Of a DNA stretch of 64,000 bases, positions 9,380-20,452 are shown one piece after another. The notes under the pieces are model-generated. The model had not been told where the DNA came from, did no database searches, and saw nothing but the letters and a program-made list of their open reading frames with translations. The stretch is from positions 1 to 64,000 of the forward strand of contig NZ_JACVTO010000009.1 of the NCBI RefSeq assembly GCF_016518545.1, in the 5' to 3' direction. The first letter of the stretch is position 1, and every line of letters begins with the position of its first letter. The position numbers and the translations under genes were made by a program. The stretch comes from Pseudomonas sp. S30. GTDB taxonomy: Bacteria > Pseudomonadota > Gammaproteobacteria > Pseudomonadales > Pseudomonadaceae.

Positions 9380-10015
9380 TCAGCCGCGGTGTCGGGATTC
9401 GACAGCCTGGCGCAGGGTGTCGATCAGATGCTGGATGCGGGCGTGCTGCATTTTCATCGACGCCTTGTTCACCACCAGGCGCGAGCTGATCGTCGCGATC
9501 AGCTCCTGGGGCTCCAGGCCATTGGCGCGCAGGGTGTTGCCGGTGTCCACCACGTCGATGATCTTGTCGGCGAGGTTGATCAGCGGTGCCAGCTCCATCG
9601 AGCCGTACAGCTTGATGATGTCGACCTGACGCCCCTGCTCGGCGTAGTAACGCTTGGCGACGTTGACGAACTTGGTGGCCACCCGCAGACGCCCCTTGGG
9701 TTCGGCAGCGCCGACCACGCCGGCGGTCATCAGCTTGCACTGGGCGATCTGCAGGTCCAGCGGCTCGTAGAGCCCCTGACCGCCGTATTCCATCAGCACG
9801 TCCTTGCCGGCCACGCCCAGATCGGCAGCGCCGTGCTCGACGTAGGTCGGCACATCGGTAGCGCGCACGATCAGCAGGCGCACGTCATCCTGCGTGGTGG
9901 GAATGATCAGCTTGCGGCTCTTGTCCGGGTTCTCGGTCGGCACGATGCCGGCTTCTGCCAGCAATGGCAGGGTATCGTCGAGAATACGGCCCTTTGAAAG
10001 CGCGATGGTCAACAT
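9380..10015 (-). CDS. hisG: ATP phosphoribosyltransferase, short form
   Basis: HisG commits PRPP and ATP to histidine synthesis. The start [14 protein letters not shown] at 10015 gives 211 residues, the length of the short form (HisG-S) that lacks the C-terminal allosteric domain and works as a hetero-octamer with HisZ. Key stretches are [13 protein letters not shown], the [19 protein letters not shown] region, and the PRPP-binding loop [13 protein letters not shown]. HisZ is not in this window and must be elsewhere. It is preceded by murA at about 100 bases and followed by hisD. Confidence 0.95.
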   Translation of the reverse strand: MLTIALSKGRILDDTLPLLAEAGIVPTENPDKSRKLIIPTTQDDVRLLIVRATDVPTYVEHGAADLGVAGKDVLMEYGGQGLYEPLDLQIAQCKLMTAGVVGAAEPKGRLRVATKFVNVAKRYYAEQGRQVDIIKLYGSMELAPLINLADKIIDVVDTGNTLRANGLEPQELIATISSRLVVNKASMKMQHARIQHLIDTLRQAVESRHRG

Positions 10016-10117
10016 TGCAACGTTAGTCCTCAAGCAGCGACTGGCGACCGGGTCCATGACCCGATCGTGTTCGATTCGGCAGGCACTTCCCTGTGCCGAT
10101 CACTTGCAGAGGGCGAC

Positions 10118-11407
<1,290 letters not shown>

Positions 11408-11647
11408 TCAGGTGCGCTCAGCCCAGGCTGCGCTGCTGAAGAATTTCATCGTTACCGCATGGATGCTGCCGTTGGCGATCCACGGATTCAGGTGAGCATA
11501 GATCGCCTGCTGGCGCTTGACCGGGCTCTGGCCGGCCAGCTCGTCGCTGATCACGTTCAATTGGAAGTTGCAGCCTTCACCCTCGACTTCGACACGGGTT
11601 CCCGGCAGTTTCTCTTCAAGAAAGCTCTTAACTTCTACGGCCTGCAT
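11408..11647 (-). CDS. ibaG: BolA-family protein IbaG
   Basis: This is a small BolA-fold protein of 79 residues starting MQAVEVKSFLEEKLPGTRVEVEG. BolA-like proteins partner with monothiol glutaredoxins and bind Fe-S clusters; the conserved histidine lies in GSIHAVTMKFF. IbaG is the paralogue encoded next to murA in many gammaproteobacteria and is linked to envelope and acid-stress phenotypes. The start at 11647 was chosen by homology length; the open frame extends further upstream into the terminator region and is not credible there. It leads the ibaG-murA unit, downstream of a terminator that closes the mla operon. Confidence 0.9.
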   Translation of the reverse strand: MQAVEVKSFLEEKLPGTRVEVEGEGCNFQLNVISDELAGQSPVKRQQAIYAHLNPWIANGSIHAVTMKFFSSAAWAERT

Positions 11648-11693
11648 GCTCAACCTCAATCGGCGCCCAACGCGCGCGGGTCGGCCATGATAC

Positions 11694-11745
11694 AAAAAAG
11701 CCCCTCGCCTGCGAAGCCCATACATGGACGCGCTGACCGAGGGGC
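11694..11745 (-). terminator. Terminator between mlaB and ibaG
   Basis: On the minus strand an 8-bp stem (GCCCCTCG, plus 11738-11745, pairing with CGAGGGGC, plus 11700-11707) encloses a 30-nt loop that can itself fold. It is followed by six T (A-run 11694-11699 on plus). It lies 20 bases after the mlaB stop and ahead of ibaG, so it should end or attenuate mla transcription. Confidence 0.7.
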
Positions 11746-11765
11746 CCTATCCCATCGCACGGCAC

Positions 11766-12068
11766 TCAGCCGGCCAATACCGCGTCCAGGTCGTAGACTT
11801 GGGCAATTTCCTGCATGCCGGCGGGCATGCCACGCACTTCGCAGACCTTGCCGCCGCCCTGCCCGTCACGGATGAAGGCCAGCAGCAGGGACAGCCCTAC
11901 GCTGCTGGACTTGCTCACCCGAGAACAATCGAGCACCAGACGAGGCCCCTCACTGGCGGCGATCAGCGCCTTGCCCTGCTTGCGCAGGGCCGGTCCGCTG
12001 CGATAGTCCAGTACCCCGGACAGGCACAAGGTACCCGGTTCGGCCATGCTCACCGAGGCATCAGTCAT
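11766..12068 (-). CDS. mlaB: STAS-domain protein MlaB
   Basis: This 100-residue single STAS domain is the MlaB partner of the MlaFEDB phospholipid transporter in the inner membrane. In E. coli MlaB binds the MlaF ATPase and stabilises the complex. The segment LVLDCSRVSKSSSVGLSLLLAFIRDG contains the STAS loop and helix with the serine cluster where anti-sigma antagonists are phosphorylated. It is the last gene of mlaFEDCB; its ATG overlaps the mlaC stop by four bases. Confidence 0.9.
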   Translation of the reverse strand: MTDASVSMAEPGTLCLSGVLDYRSGPALRKQGKALIAASEGPRLVLDCSRVSKSSSVGLSLLLAFIRDGQGGGKVCEVRGMPAGMQEIAQVYDLDAVLAG

Positions 12069-12718
12069 TTGACCGCCTTCTCGGGCGAGGCATCGGCGGT
12101 CTGCTTGGCCTTGGCCACTTCACCGGCCCAGCCATCGATGGTCCGGTCCAAGTCATTGCCGTTGCGCTGCATGGCGTCGGCGAACTGGTCGCGGAACAGC
12201 TTGCCGATATTGATGCCGTTGACGATGACGTTGCGCACCTTCCAGTCGCCGCTGATGTTTTCCAGGGTGTACTGCACGGGATAGACCGCGCCGTTGTTGC
12301 CGGATACCTTCATGCCGACCGTGGCACGTTCGCCGTCGTCGGGCCGGGCGGGGTCCACGCTGATGCCCTGGTTGTCGTAGTCCAGCAGTGCATTACCGTA
12401 GAACTGGAACAGGCTGCGCTTGAAATTTTCCTGGAAGCGCTGCATCTGCGCAGGGGTGGCCTTGCGCGAGTACTTCACGGTCATGATGCTTTTGGAAACG
12501 CCCTCGGCATCCACGACCGGTCCCAGAATACGATTGAGGGCGTCGTAGAATGCCTGGGGGTTGGCCTTGTACTGTGCCCGATTGGCCTTGAGGTCGGTCA
12601 GTAGCTCGGTGGTGGTGCTCTGCACCACATCGCGCGGGGATTGGCCCGGCGCTGCCTGACTCATCAGAGGCAGGGCAGCCAACACGACCAGCAGACCGCG
12701 TCGCAGAATCGAAATCAT
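12065..12718 (-). CDS. mlaC: Periplasmic phospholipid carrier MlaC (Ttg2D)
   Basis: MlaC shuttles phospholipids through the periplasm between the outer-membrane MlaA lipoprotein and the MlaFEDB complex. The 217-residue product begins with a signal peptide (MISILRRGLLVVLAALPLMSQAAPG) and continues with the Ttg2 domain, including GPVVDAEGVSKSIMTVKYSRKATPAQ and GDWKVRNVIVNGINIGKLFRDQF. In pseudomonads this is Ttg2D, named from toluene tolerance. GAGGAG precedes the start. Gene order mlaF-E-D-C-B is preserved. Confidence 0.95.
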   Translation of the reverse strand: MISILRRGLLVVLAALPLMSQAAPGQSPRDVVQSTTTELLTDLKANRAQYKANPQAFYDALNRILGPVVDAEGVSKSIMTVKYSRKATPAQMQRFQENFKRSLFQFYGNALLDYDNQGISVDPARPDDGERATVGMKVSGNNGAVYPVQYTLENISGDWKVRNVIVNGINIGKLFRDQFADAMQRNGNDLDRTIDGWAGEVAKAKQTADASPEKAVK

Positions 12719-12727
12719 GGGAACTCC

Positions 12728-13213
12728 TCAATTAGCGGGTTGGGCTTCCTTGGGTTCCTTGCCAACGGTGTTGAGCAGGAACTTGCCAATCAGATCTTCG
12801 AGCACCAGGGCCGACTGGGTGTCATGGATGGTACTGCCTTCCTTGAGCACCTTGTCCTCACCGCCAACACTGATGCCCACGTATTTCTCGCCCAGCAGCC
12901 CGGCGGTCAGGATGGATGCGGTGGAATCGGTCGGCAGGTTGTCGACCGACTTGTCCAGTTGCAGCGTGACTCGACCGGTGAACGAGTCGCGATCCAGATC
13001 GATGGCCGTGACCTTGCCGATGGTCACACCGGCCATGCTCACCTTGGCTCTGACAGTCAAACCGGCGATATTGTCGAAGTAGGCGTAAACTTTATAGGTA
13101 TCGCTGCTCGGGCTCGCGGACAACCCGCTGACGCGCAGGGCCAGCAGCAGCAGCGCCAGGATTCCGGCCAGAAGGAACAGGCCGACACCGATTTCCAGGG
13201 TGCGGTTTTGCAT
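12728..13213 (-). CDS. mlaD: MCE-domain protein MlaD
   Basis: MlaD (161 residues) is the MCE-family subunit of the Mla transporter. One N-terminal membrane segment (TLEIGVGLFLLAGILALLLLALRV) anchors a periplasmic MCE domain that forms a hexameric ring and guides phospholipids between MlaC and MlaE. The MCE core VYAYFDNIAGLTVRAKVSMAGVTIG is easily seen. The stop of mlaE and the start of mlaD share a base, so translation is probably coupled. Confidence 0.95.
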   Translation of the reverse strand: MQNRTLEIGVGLFLLAGILALLLLALRVSGLSASPSSDTYKVYAYFDNIAGLTVRAKVSMAGVTIGKVTAIDLDRDSFTGRVTLQLDKSVDNLPTDSTASILTAGLLGEKYVGISVGGEDKVLKEGSTIHDTQSALVLEDLIGKFLLNTVGKEPKEAQPAN

Positions 13214-14010
13214 CAGAAATCTCCAAACATCAAGGCGGTCAGAATAAAGTCCAGACCCAGGACTGCCAGCGAGGCATAGACCACGGTCCTGGTGGTGGCA
13301 CGACTGATCCCTTCTGAGGTGGGCTCGCAGTCATACCCTTGGAACACGGCGATCCAGGTGACGACGAAGGCGAACACCAGGCTCTTGATCAGGCCGTTGA
13401 CGACGTCATCGCTGAACGAAACGCTGTTCTGCATGTTGGCCCAGAACGAGCCTTCGTAGACCCCGAGCCAATCCACGGCGACCCACGAGCCACCCCAGAT
13501 GCCGACCACGCTGAAGATCAGCGCCAGCAGCGGCAGCGAGATGAAACCTGCCCAGAGGCGCGGGGCCGCGATGTACTTGAGGGGGTCCACGCCGATCATT
13601 TCCAGGCTGGACAGCTGCTCGGTGGATTTCATATTGCCGATTTCGGCAGTCAGCGCCGAGCCTGCACGTCCGGCGAACAGCAGCGCCGTGACCACTGGTC
13701 CGAGCTCGCGCAGCAGGGTCAGGGCGACCATCTGACCGACGGCCTGCTCCGAACCGTACTTGGCCAGGATGCTGTAGCCCTGAAGCGCCAGCACCATGCC
13801 AATGAACATGCCGGACACGACGATGATGGCCAGCGACAGCACGCCGACCGAATAGAGCTGGCGAGTCAGCAGTTGAAAGCCGCCGCCGATGCCGCCTCGT
13901 CCGACCAGGGCATGGAACAGGAACAGACATGAACGCCCCAGCACTGCCAGCACGTCGATAGCCGCCCGACCGAACAGGCGGATGCGTTCCACTATGGATT
14001 TTCTACGCAT
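13213..14010 (-). CDS. mlaE: Phospholipid ABC transporter permease MlaE
   Basis: MlaE (265 residues) is the permease of the Mla ABC transporter. It has about five to six hydrophobic segments, with the family stretches [62 protein letters not shown] and the C-terminal [20 protein letters not shown]. It overlaps the mlaF stop codon. The complex is thought to keep outer-membrane lipid asymmetry. Confidence 0.95.
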   Translation of the reverse strand: MRRKSIVERIRLFGRAAIDVLAVLGRSCLFLFHALVGRGGIGGGFQLLTRQLYSVGVLSLAIIVVSGMFIGMVLALQGYSILAKYGSEQAVGQMVALTLLRELGPVVTALLFAGRAGSALTAEIGNMKSTEQLSSLEMIGVDPLKYIAAPRLWAGFISLPLLALIFSVVGIWGGSWVAVDWLGVYEGSFWANMQNSVSFSDDVVNGLIKSLVFAFVVTWIAVFQGYDCEPTSEGISRATTRTVVYASLAVLGLDFILTALMFGDF

Positions 14011-14819
14011 CAGCGCGCCCCCAGCAAATCGGCGCGATAATCAGGCGCGGAGAAGTGGAAAGGCACCGGACCGTCCGGATCACCATTCATGAATTGGCGG
14101 ATACGCGGGTTGTCCGAGCCCAGCAGTTCTTCAGGAGTGCCCTGCCCCAGAACCTGGCCGTCCCCGACCACGTACAGATAGTCGGCGATGCTCGCCGTCT
14201 CGGCCAAGTCGTGGGACACCACGATGCTGGTGATCCCCAGGGCGTCGTTGAGCAAGCGGATCAGGCGCACCAGGACACCCATGGCGATCGGGTCCTGGCC
14301 CACGAAAGGCTCGTCGTACATCAGGATCTGCGGATCCAGCGCGATCGCCCGAGCCAGCGCCACGCGACGCTTCATGCCACCGGACAGTTCGTCGGGCATG
14401 AGCTCGAGGGCACCACGCAACCCCACGGCCTGGAGCTTCATCAGCACGATGTCGCGAATCATCTCGTCGGGCAGGTCGGTGTGCACGCGCAACGGGAAGG
14501 CCACGTTCTCGAACACATCCAGATCGGTGAACAGGGCGCCGCTCTGGAACAGCACGCCCATCTGTTTGCGCGCATCGAAAAGGTCGCTGCGCGACAGTGC
14601 CGGCAGGTTTTTCCCGGCCACCCACACTTCACCGCTGGCCGGGCGCAACTGCGCACCCATCAGCCGCAGCAGCGTGGTCTTGCCACACCCGGAAGGTCCC
14701 ATGATCCCCGTCACCTTGCCGCGAGGGATACGGATGTCGACATCGCTGAAAATGCTGCGCGAACCGCGTTTGAAGGTGACGCCCTTCAACTCGACCGCGT
14801 AGGCGCTATCCGAACTCAT
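14010..14819 (-). CDS. mlaF: Phospholipid ABC transporter ATP-binding protein MlaF
   Basis: MlaF (269 residues) is the ATPase of the Mla system. Walker A is GPSGCGKT (41-48), the signature is [16 protein letters not shown], and Walker B is [13 protein letters not shown]. It is the first gene of mlaFEDCB and is divergent from kdsD across 245 bases. The extended C-terminal tail reaches over the neighbouring subunit in known MlaF structures. Confidence 0.96.
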   Translation of the reverse strand: MSSDSAYAVELKGVTFKRGSRSIFSDVDIRIPRGKVTGIMGPSGCGKTTLLRLMGAQLRPASGEVWVAGKNLPALSRSDLFDARKQMGVLFQSGALFTDLDVFENVAFPLRVHTDLPDEMIRDIVLMKLQAVGLRGALELMPDELSGGMKRRVALARAIALDPQILMYDEPFVGQDPIAMGVLVRLIRLLNDALGITSIVVSHDLAETASIADYLYVVGDGQVLGQGTPEELLGSDNPRIRQFMNGDPDGPVPFHFSAPDYRADLLGAR

Positions 14820-15027
14820 CTAGACTCCTTGCTAGGCGGCCTGAGCATCATGGACGCCGGCCCTCTTGCAGAAGACACGTGCGCCAGCGGCCCAAGCCAA
14901 ACAGCCGCGGACTATAGCACCGCGCTAAAAGCTCCCCAAGGCCCTTTCCCAGGCCATTCAGCCGCCGTACAGCCAGCGCTGCCCTCTCCTACGACAACGG
15001 AAGGATGAGGGTTTCTCACATTGTCGC

Positions 15028-15033
15028 TATAAT
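15028..15033 (+). promoter_or_regulatory. Candidate -10 element of the kdsD-lpt operon
   Basis: A perfect TATAAT lies 32 bases before the kdsD start codon in the divergent mlaF/kdsD gap. The matching -35 is not clear, so the promoter call is tentative. Confidence 0.4.
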
Positions 15034-15064
15034 CGACGCCTTTCCCTCTGACATCGTTCTAGAC

Positions 15065-16039
15065 ATGAGCCAATCCAGCGAGCTGATCCATTCCGCACAG
15101 CGCACCCTGAGCCTGGAAATCGAAGCCGTTCAAGGCCTGCGCGCCCGCATCGACGACCAGTTCGTCAAGGCGTGCGAATTGATCCTCGGCAGCAAGGGAC
15201 GCGTCGTGGTGGTCGGCATGGGCAAGTCCGGTCACATCGGCAACAAGATCGCCGCGACGCTGGCCAGTACCGGCACCCCCTCGTTCTTCGTGCACCCGGC
15301 CGAGGCCAGCCACGGCGACATGGGCATGATCACCCGGGACGACATCATTCTGGCGCTGTCCAACTCCGGCAGCACCGCTGAAATCGTCACCCTGCTGCCT
15401 TTGATCAAGCGCCTGGGCATCCGGTTGATCAGCCTGACCGGCAAGACCGAATCGGCCCTGGCACTGGCGGCCGACGTCAACCTGGACGCCAGCGTCGGAC
15501 AGGAAGCCTGCCCGTTGAACCTGGCACCCACCTCGTCCACCACGGCGGCCCTGGTGCTGGGCGATGCGCTGGCCATCGCCCTGCTCGAAGCGCGCGGCTT
15601 CACCGCCGAGGACTTCGCGTTCTCCCACCCAGGCGGCGCCTTGGGTCGTCGCTTGCTGCTCAAGGTGGAAGATGTCATGCACAAGGGCGACGAACTGCCT
15701 CAGGTACAGCGCGGCACGCTGCTCAAGGACGCGCTGCTGGAGATGTCGCGCAAGGGCCTGGGCATGACCGTGGTGATGGAGTCCGATGGCCGTCTGGCCG
15801 GGGTCTTCACCGACGGCGACCTGCGTCGCAGCCTGGACCGCAGCATCGATGTCCACCGCACACTGATCGACGAAGTGATGACGGTGCACGGCAAGACTGC
15901 GCGGGCCGAGATGCTCGCGGCCGAAGCGCTCAAGATCATGGAAGACCACAAGATCAGCGCGCTGGTGGTGGTGGACGAACAGAATCGTCCGACGGGCGCC
16001 CTGAACATGCACGACCTGCTGCGTGCCGGAGTGATGTGA
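15065..16039 (+). CDS. kdsD: D-arabinose 5-phosphate isomerase
   Basis: KdsD converts ribulose 5-phosphate to arabinose 5-phosphate, the first step to Kdo of lipopolysaccharide. The start MSQSSELIHSAQRTL at 15065 gives 324 residues, the normal length. It has an N-terminal SIS sugar isomerase domain (GMGKSGHIGNKIAATLASTG, SNSGSTAEIV, HPGGALGRRLL) followed by two CBS domains (about residues 205-324). It begins a tight operon kdsD-kdsC-lptC-lptA-lptB, tying Kdo synthesis to LPS export. Confidence 0.95.
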   Translation: MSQSSELIHSAQRTLSLEIEAVQGLRARIDDQFVKACELILGSKGRVVVVGMGKSGHIGNKIAATLASTGTPSFFVHPAEASHGDMGMITRDDIILALSNSGSTAEIVTLLPLIKRLGIRLISLTGKTESALALAADVNLDASVGQEACPLNLAPTSSTTAALVLGDALAIALLEARGFTAEDFAFSHPGGALGRRLLLKVEDVMHKGDELPQVQRGTLLKDALLEMSRKGLGMTVVMESDGRLAGVFTDGDLRRSLDRSIDVHRTLIDEVMTVHGKTARAEMLAAEALKIMEDHKISALVVVDEQNRPTGALNMHDLLRAGVM

Positions 16040-16564
16040 ATGAACCAGGACCTGATGCAACGCGGCAAGGCCATCAAGCTGGCGGTTTTCGATGTGGATG
16101 GCGTGCTCACCGATGGCCGTCTGTACTTCCTCGAAGACGGCAGTGAATTCAAGACCTTCAACACCCTGGACGGTCACGGTATCAAGATGCTCATGGCATC
16201 GGGCGTCACCACCGCCATCATCAGCGGCCGGAAAACCCCCGTGGTCGAGCGTCGTGCCCGCAACCTGGGGATACCCCACCTGTTCCAGGGGCGCGAAGAC
16301 AAGCTGGTGGTGCTCGATGGATTGCTGGCCGAACTCGGGTTGCACCATGAACAGGTGGCCTACCTGGGTGACGACCTGCCCGACCTGCCGGTGATCCGCC
16401 GAGTCGGCCTGGGCATGGCGGTGGCCAACGCCGCCCGCTTCGTACGCGAACACGCCCATGGCGTCACCCAGGCTCGCGGCGGCGAAGGTGCCGCTCGCGA
16501 GTTCTGCGAACTGATCATGCAGGCCCAGGGGACCCTGGACGCTGCCAATGCTCACTACCTGTAG
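16040..16564 (+). CDS. kdsC: Kdo-8-phosphate phosphatase
   Basis: KdsC (174 residues) is a small HAD phosphatase that removes phosphate from Kdo-8-phosphate. The HAD motif I is FDVDGVLTDG (Asp18 and Asp20), motif II is SGRKTP and motif III includes YLGDDLPDLPVI. It lacks a cap domain, as tetrameric C0-type HAD enzymes do. It starts at the base after the kdsD stop codon. Confidence 0.95.
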   Translation: MNQDLMQRGKAIKLAVFDVDGVLTDGRLYFLEDGSEFKTFNTLDGHGIKMLMASGVTTAIISGRKTPVVERRARNLGIPHLFQGREDKLVVLDGLLAELGLHHEQVAYLGDDLPDLPVIRRVGLGMAVANAARFVREHAHGVTQARGGEGAAREFCELIMQAQGTLDAANAHYL

Positions 16565-16578
16565 TCGTAGGCCCAGAC

Positions 16579-17151
16579 ATGCTCAGCAAGAAAATCCGCA
16601 ACGCCATCGTGCTGATGGCCATCGCCGCCGTGCTGGTGGCTGTCGGCTATTGGAACATCAGCCCCGAAAGTTTCCTCGACGAGCCCGAGGCGCAGGTCGA
16701 TGCGAATGCCATCGACTACTACGCGATCAACGCGCATAGCGTACAGTTCCTGCCCGACGGCGGCCTGCAGTACGACATGACCGCCGACAAGGTCGAGCAC
16801 CTCAAGGCCAGCGAGGTCACCCTGGTGACCACGCCGGACCTGCACATTTTCCGCGGCACCCAGTTCCCCTGGCACGTGCAGAGCGTGCGAGCCGAGGTCA
16901 ACCCGGACGGTACCGAGGTCGAATTGATCGACAACGTGCGCATCGCCCGCACCGACGAGAAGCAGCGCGACATGCTCATCACCAGCAGCCGCATGACAGT
17001 GTTCCCACAGAAGCAATATGCGCAGACCGAGCAAGCCGTTAGAATCGACGGCGCCGGTGGCACGACCACGGGCGTGGGAATGAAAGCGTATTTGGAAGAC
17101 GGCAGGATGGACCTGCTGTCCAACGTAAGAGGACAGTATGAGGCTCGTTAA
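16579..17151 (+). CDS. lptC: LPS export protein LptC
   Basis: LptC (190 residues) is a bitopic inner-membrane protein that takes LPS from the LptB2FG transporter and passes it to LptA. One N-terminal membrane segment (IVLMAIAAVLVAVGYW) precedes a periplasmic beta-jellyroll. Conserved stretches include DYYAINAHSVQFLPDGGLQYDMTADKVEHL. It begins 14 bases after kdsC and overlaps lptA by 14 bases. Confidence 0.93.
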   Translation: MLSKKIRNAIVLMAIAAVLVAVGYWNISPESFLDEPEAQVDANAIDYYAINAHSVQFLPDGGLQYDMTADKVEHLKASEVTLVTTPDLHIFRGTQFPWHVQSVRAEVNPDGTEVELIDNVRIARTDEKQRDMLITSSRMTVFPQKQYAQTEQAVRIDGAGGTTTGVGMKAYLEDGRMDLLSNVRGQYEAR

Positions 17152-17662
17152 AACCCTCCCCCTTTTGCTCAGCCTGAGCGCAGCATTGGGAAGCGCGAGC
17201 GCCCTGGCCCTGCCGAACGACCGTGACCAGCCTATCCGCATCCAGGCGGACAACGCGCATCTGGACGACAAGCAGGGCGTTGCCACCTATACCGGCGACG
17301 TGATCATCACCCAGGGCTCCATGATGATCAAAGGCAACACCGTGACCATGACCCGCGCGCCCTCCGGCGACATCGACGTCGTCACTTCGGTGGGCAACCT
17401 GGCCTATTTCGAGCAGCAGCAGTCCCCTGCCAAGCCCGACAAGATGAAAGGCTGGGCCGTCACCATCCAGTACCAGGCGCAGAAGGACATGGTGATCCTG
17501 ACTGACCGCGCCAAGGTGGAGAACGAAGGCAACACCACCGAGGGCGAGAAGATCGTCTACAACACCAAGACCCAGGTGGCCACCGCAGGTCGTGGCGGCA
17601 AGGTCACTCAGCCTCGCCAGCGTATCGACATGGTGATCCAACCCAAGAAAAAGGCCGAATAG
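17138..17662 (+). CDS. lptA: LPS periplasmic bridge protein LptA
   Basis: LptA (174 residues) forms the oligomeric bridge carrying LPS across the periplasm. A signal peptide (about MRLVKTLPLLLSLSAALGSA to ALA) precedes the OstA domain, with IQADNAHLDDKQGVATYTGDV and the repeat of short beta strands. It overlaps lptC at the start and abuts lptB at its stop, so the operon is translationally linked. Confidence 0.94.
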   Translation: MRLVKTLPLLLSLSAALGSASALALPNDRDQPIRIQADNAHLDDKQGVATYTGDVIITQGSMMIKGNTVTMTRAPSGDIDVVTSVGNLAYFEQQQSPAKPDKMKGWAVTIQYQAQKDMVILTDRAKVENEGNTTEGEKIVYNTKTQVATAGRGGKVTQPRQRIDMVIQPKKKAE

Positions 17663-18388
<726 letters not shown>

Positions 18389-18400
18389 CGGTGGAATCGG

Positions 18401-18455
18401 CCTGGAGCACTGTAAAAAGCCGTTGACATGGGCTTAAGTGTTACAGTGCTCTAGG
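18401..18455. repeat. Long inverted repeat between lptB and rpoN
   Basis: Two 15-base arms (CCTGGAGCACTGTAA, 18401-18415, and TTACAGTGCTCTAGG, 18441-18455) match with one mismatch; the central 11 bases are perfect. The 25-base spacer carries an inner AAGCC/GGCTT pair. No T-tract follows, so it is not a standard terminator. It could be an operator for a dimeric regulator or an RNA hairpin in the lptB 3' end or rpoN leader. Confidence 0.7.
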
Positions 18456-18495
18456 CAAACGCTACAATTTCAGGCATATAACTTGCTTAAGATTT

Positions 18496-18534
18496 GGCGC
18501 TCCGGCGCCGTGTAGTGGATGGCGCATGCGCGCC
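18496..18534 (+). other. Two small GC hairpins in the rpoN leader
   Basis: GGCGC-TCCG-GCGCC (18496-18509) is a perfect 5-bp stem with a UCCG tetraloop of the stable UNCG class. GGCGC-ATGC-GCGCC (18521-18534) is a second 5-bp stem. Both would lie in the mRNA shortly before the rpoN start if transcription begins upstream. The ribosome site of rpoN is weak (AAGG about 15 bases ahead), so leader structure might matter for translation. Confidence 0.4.
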
Positions 18535-18560
18535 GGCGAACAAGGTATTAAGCCCCAGCC

Positions 18561-20054
18561 ATGAAACCATCGCTCGTCCTAAAAATGGGCCAGCAACTGA
18601 CGATGACCCCGCAGTTGCAACAGGCCATTCGTCTGCTCCAGCTTTCCACCCTGGATCTCCAGCAGGAAATCCAGGAAGCGCTGGAATCCAACCCGATGCT
18701 CGAGCGCCAGGAAGAAGGCGACGACTTCGACAACAGCGATCCGATGGCCGAGAACGGCGACAGCAAGCCGGTTGCCGAACCTCAGGACACCAGCTTCCAG
18801 GAAAGCGCCGGCAGCGGTGAATCATCCGAAGAGGGCGAGTGGAGCGAACGCATCCCCAGCGAGCTGCCAGTCGACACGGCCTGGGAAGACATCTACCAGA
18901 CCAGCGCCAGCAGCCTGCCAAGCAACGACGACGACGAGTGGGATTTCACCACGCGCACCTCGGTTGGCGAGAGCCTGCAGAGCCACCTGCTCTGGCAGCT
19001 CAACCTCGCCCCGATGTCGGACACCGACCGACTCATCGCCGTCACCCTCATCGACAGCATCAATGCGCAGGGCTACCTCGAAGACAGCCTCGAAGAAATC
19101 TGCGTAGGGTTCGACGCCGAACTGGACATCGAACTGGATGAGGTGGAGGCCGTCCTGCACCGCATCCAGCAGTTCGAACCGGCGGGTGTCGGTGCCCGCA
19201 CGCTGGGCGAGTGCCTGCTGCTGCAGTTACGACAATTGCCGGCCAGCACACCGAAAATGGCCGAGGCTCAACGCCTGGTCACCGACTACATCGATCTGCT
19301 CGGCAGCCGTGACTACAGCCAGCTGATGCGCCGCATGAAGCTCAAGGAAGATGAACTGCGCCAGGTCATCGAACTGGTGCAGAGCCTCAACCCGCGCCCT
19401 GGCTCGCAGATCGAGTCCAGCGAGCCGGAGTACGTGGTGCCCGACGTCATCGTGCGCAAGGACAGCGATCGCTGGCTGGTCGAGCTGAACCAGGAGGCGG
19501 TTCCGCGACTGCGGGTCAATGCCCAGTACGCAGGATTCGTGCGCCGCGCCGACACCAGCGCCGACAACACCTTCATGCGCAACCAGTTGCAGGAGGCCCG
19601 CTGGTTCATCAAGAGCCTGCAAAGCCGCAATGAAACGCTGATGAAGGTCGCCACGCAAATCGTCGAGCATCAGCGCGGCTTCCTCGACCATGGTGACGAA
19701 GCCATGAAACCCCTGGTGCTCCATGACATCGCCGAGGCGGTGGGCATGCACGAATCGACCATCTCGCGGGTCACGACCCAGAAATACATGCATACGCCCC
19801 GTGGCATCTATGAGTTGAAATACTTTTTCTCGAGCCACGTGAGTACTGCCGAAGGCGGCGAATGTTCGTCCACGGCGATCCGCGCAATCATCAAGAAACT
19901 GGTTGCGACGGAAAATCAGAAAAAGCCATTGAGTGACAGCAAGATCGCTGGTTTACTGGAGGCACAAGGCATCCAGGTTGCTCGTCGCACCGTCGCCAAG
20001 TACCGCGAGTCGCTGGGCATTGCACCGTCCAGCGAGCGCAAGCGACTGATGTGA
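18561..20054 (+). CDS. rpoN: RNA polymerase sigma-54 factor
   Basis: RpoN (497 residues) directs polymerase to -24/-12 promoters activated by enhancer-binding proteins, for nitrogen, flagella and catabolic genes. The N-terminal glutamine-rich activator-responsive region ([31 protein letters not shown]) is followed by an acidic linker, the core-binding domain, a helix-turn-helix and the RpoN box ARRTVAKYR near the C-terminus. It heads a group with hpf, ptsN, rapZ and ptsO, the classic rpoN cluster. Confidence 0.98.
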   Translation: MKPSLVLKMGQQLTMTPQLQQAIRLLQLSTLDLQQEIQEALESNPMLERQEEGDDFDNSDPMAENGDSKPVAEPQDTSFQESAGSGESSEEGEWSERIPSELPVDTAWEDIYQTSASSLPSNDDDEWDFTTRTSVGESLQSHLLWQLNLAPMSDTDRLIAVTLIDSINAQGYLEDSLEEICVGFDAELDIELDEVEAVLHRIQQFEPAGVGARTLGECLLLQLRQLPASTPKMAEAQRLVTDYIDLLGSRDYSQLMRRMKLKEDELRQVIELVQSLNPRPGSQIESSEPEYVVPDVIVRKDSDRWLVELNQEAVPRLRVNAQYAGFVRRADTSADNTFMRNQLQEARWFIKSLQSRNETLMKVATQIVEHQRGFLDHGDEAMKPLVLHDIAEAVGMHESTISRVTTQKYMHTPRGIYELKYFFSSHVSTAEGGECSSTAIRAIIKKLVATENQKKPLSDSKIAGLLEAQGIQVARRTVAKYRESLGIAPSSERKRLM

Positions 20055-20131
20055 CGCCGGATGTGCCACAGCGTTTCAGTGGCAGGTGCAATACCTGCCT
20101 CTTTATGCACGGCAACGAAAGGAGAGGCTGT

Positions 20132-20440
20132 ATGCAACCCAACATCAGTGGACACCATGTAGAAGTGACCGAACCGCTGCGCAACTATGTGCTCGAGAAG
20201 CTGGGCCGCCTTGAGGGTCATTTCGACAAGATCACCAACGTGCAGGTCATTCTGAAGGTCGAGAAACTGCAGCAGAAGGTCGAAGCCACCCTGCAGATTC
20301 CAGGTGGTGAAGTGGTGGCCAACGCCGAACATGAAGACATGTATGCAGCGATAGACGCCTTGGCCGACAAGCTCGACCGCCAACTGAAAAAACACAAGGA
20401 AAAACAGCAAAGCCTGCTGCAAGGTGCAGGCGCTCGCTGA
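20132..20440 (+). CDS. hpf: Ribosome hibernation promoting factor, short form
   Basis: This 102-residue short HPF/YfiA-type protein binds the 30S decoding region and promotes 100S ribosome dimers in stationary phase. The ATG at 20132 is chosen because GGAGAGG lies eight bases ahead and the product begins MQPNISGHHVEVTEPLRNYVLEKL as family members do. An in-frame extension from 20051 overlaps rpoN and is not credible. It lies 77 bases after rpoN. Confidence 0.95.
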   Translation: MQPNISGHHVEVTEPLRNYVLEKLGRLEGHFDKITNVQVILKVEKLQQKVEATLQIPGGEVVANAEHEDMYAAIDALADKLDRQLKKHKEKQQSLLQGAGAR

Positions 20441-20452
20441 TCCCCCTCATTC

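Noticed and set aside
15059..16555. 498-codon open frame on minus, opposite kdsD and kdsC
   Set aside because: It is a shadow of confident kdsD and kdsC, with His/Gln/Gly-rich low-complexity translation.
18423..18468. Simple sigma-70 promoter made of TTGACA and TACAAT ahead of rpoN
   Set aside because: The spacing between the hexamers is 34 bases, far from 17; only the repeat structure is reported.
18496..18510. Sigma-54 (-24/-12) autoregulatory site ahead of rpoN
   Set aside because: A GG at 18496 is not followed by GC at the required ten-base spacing.
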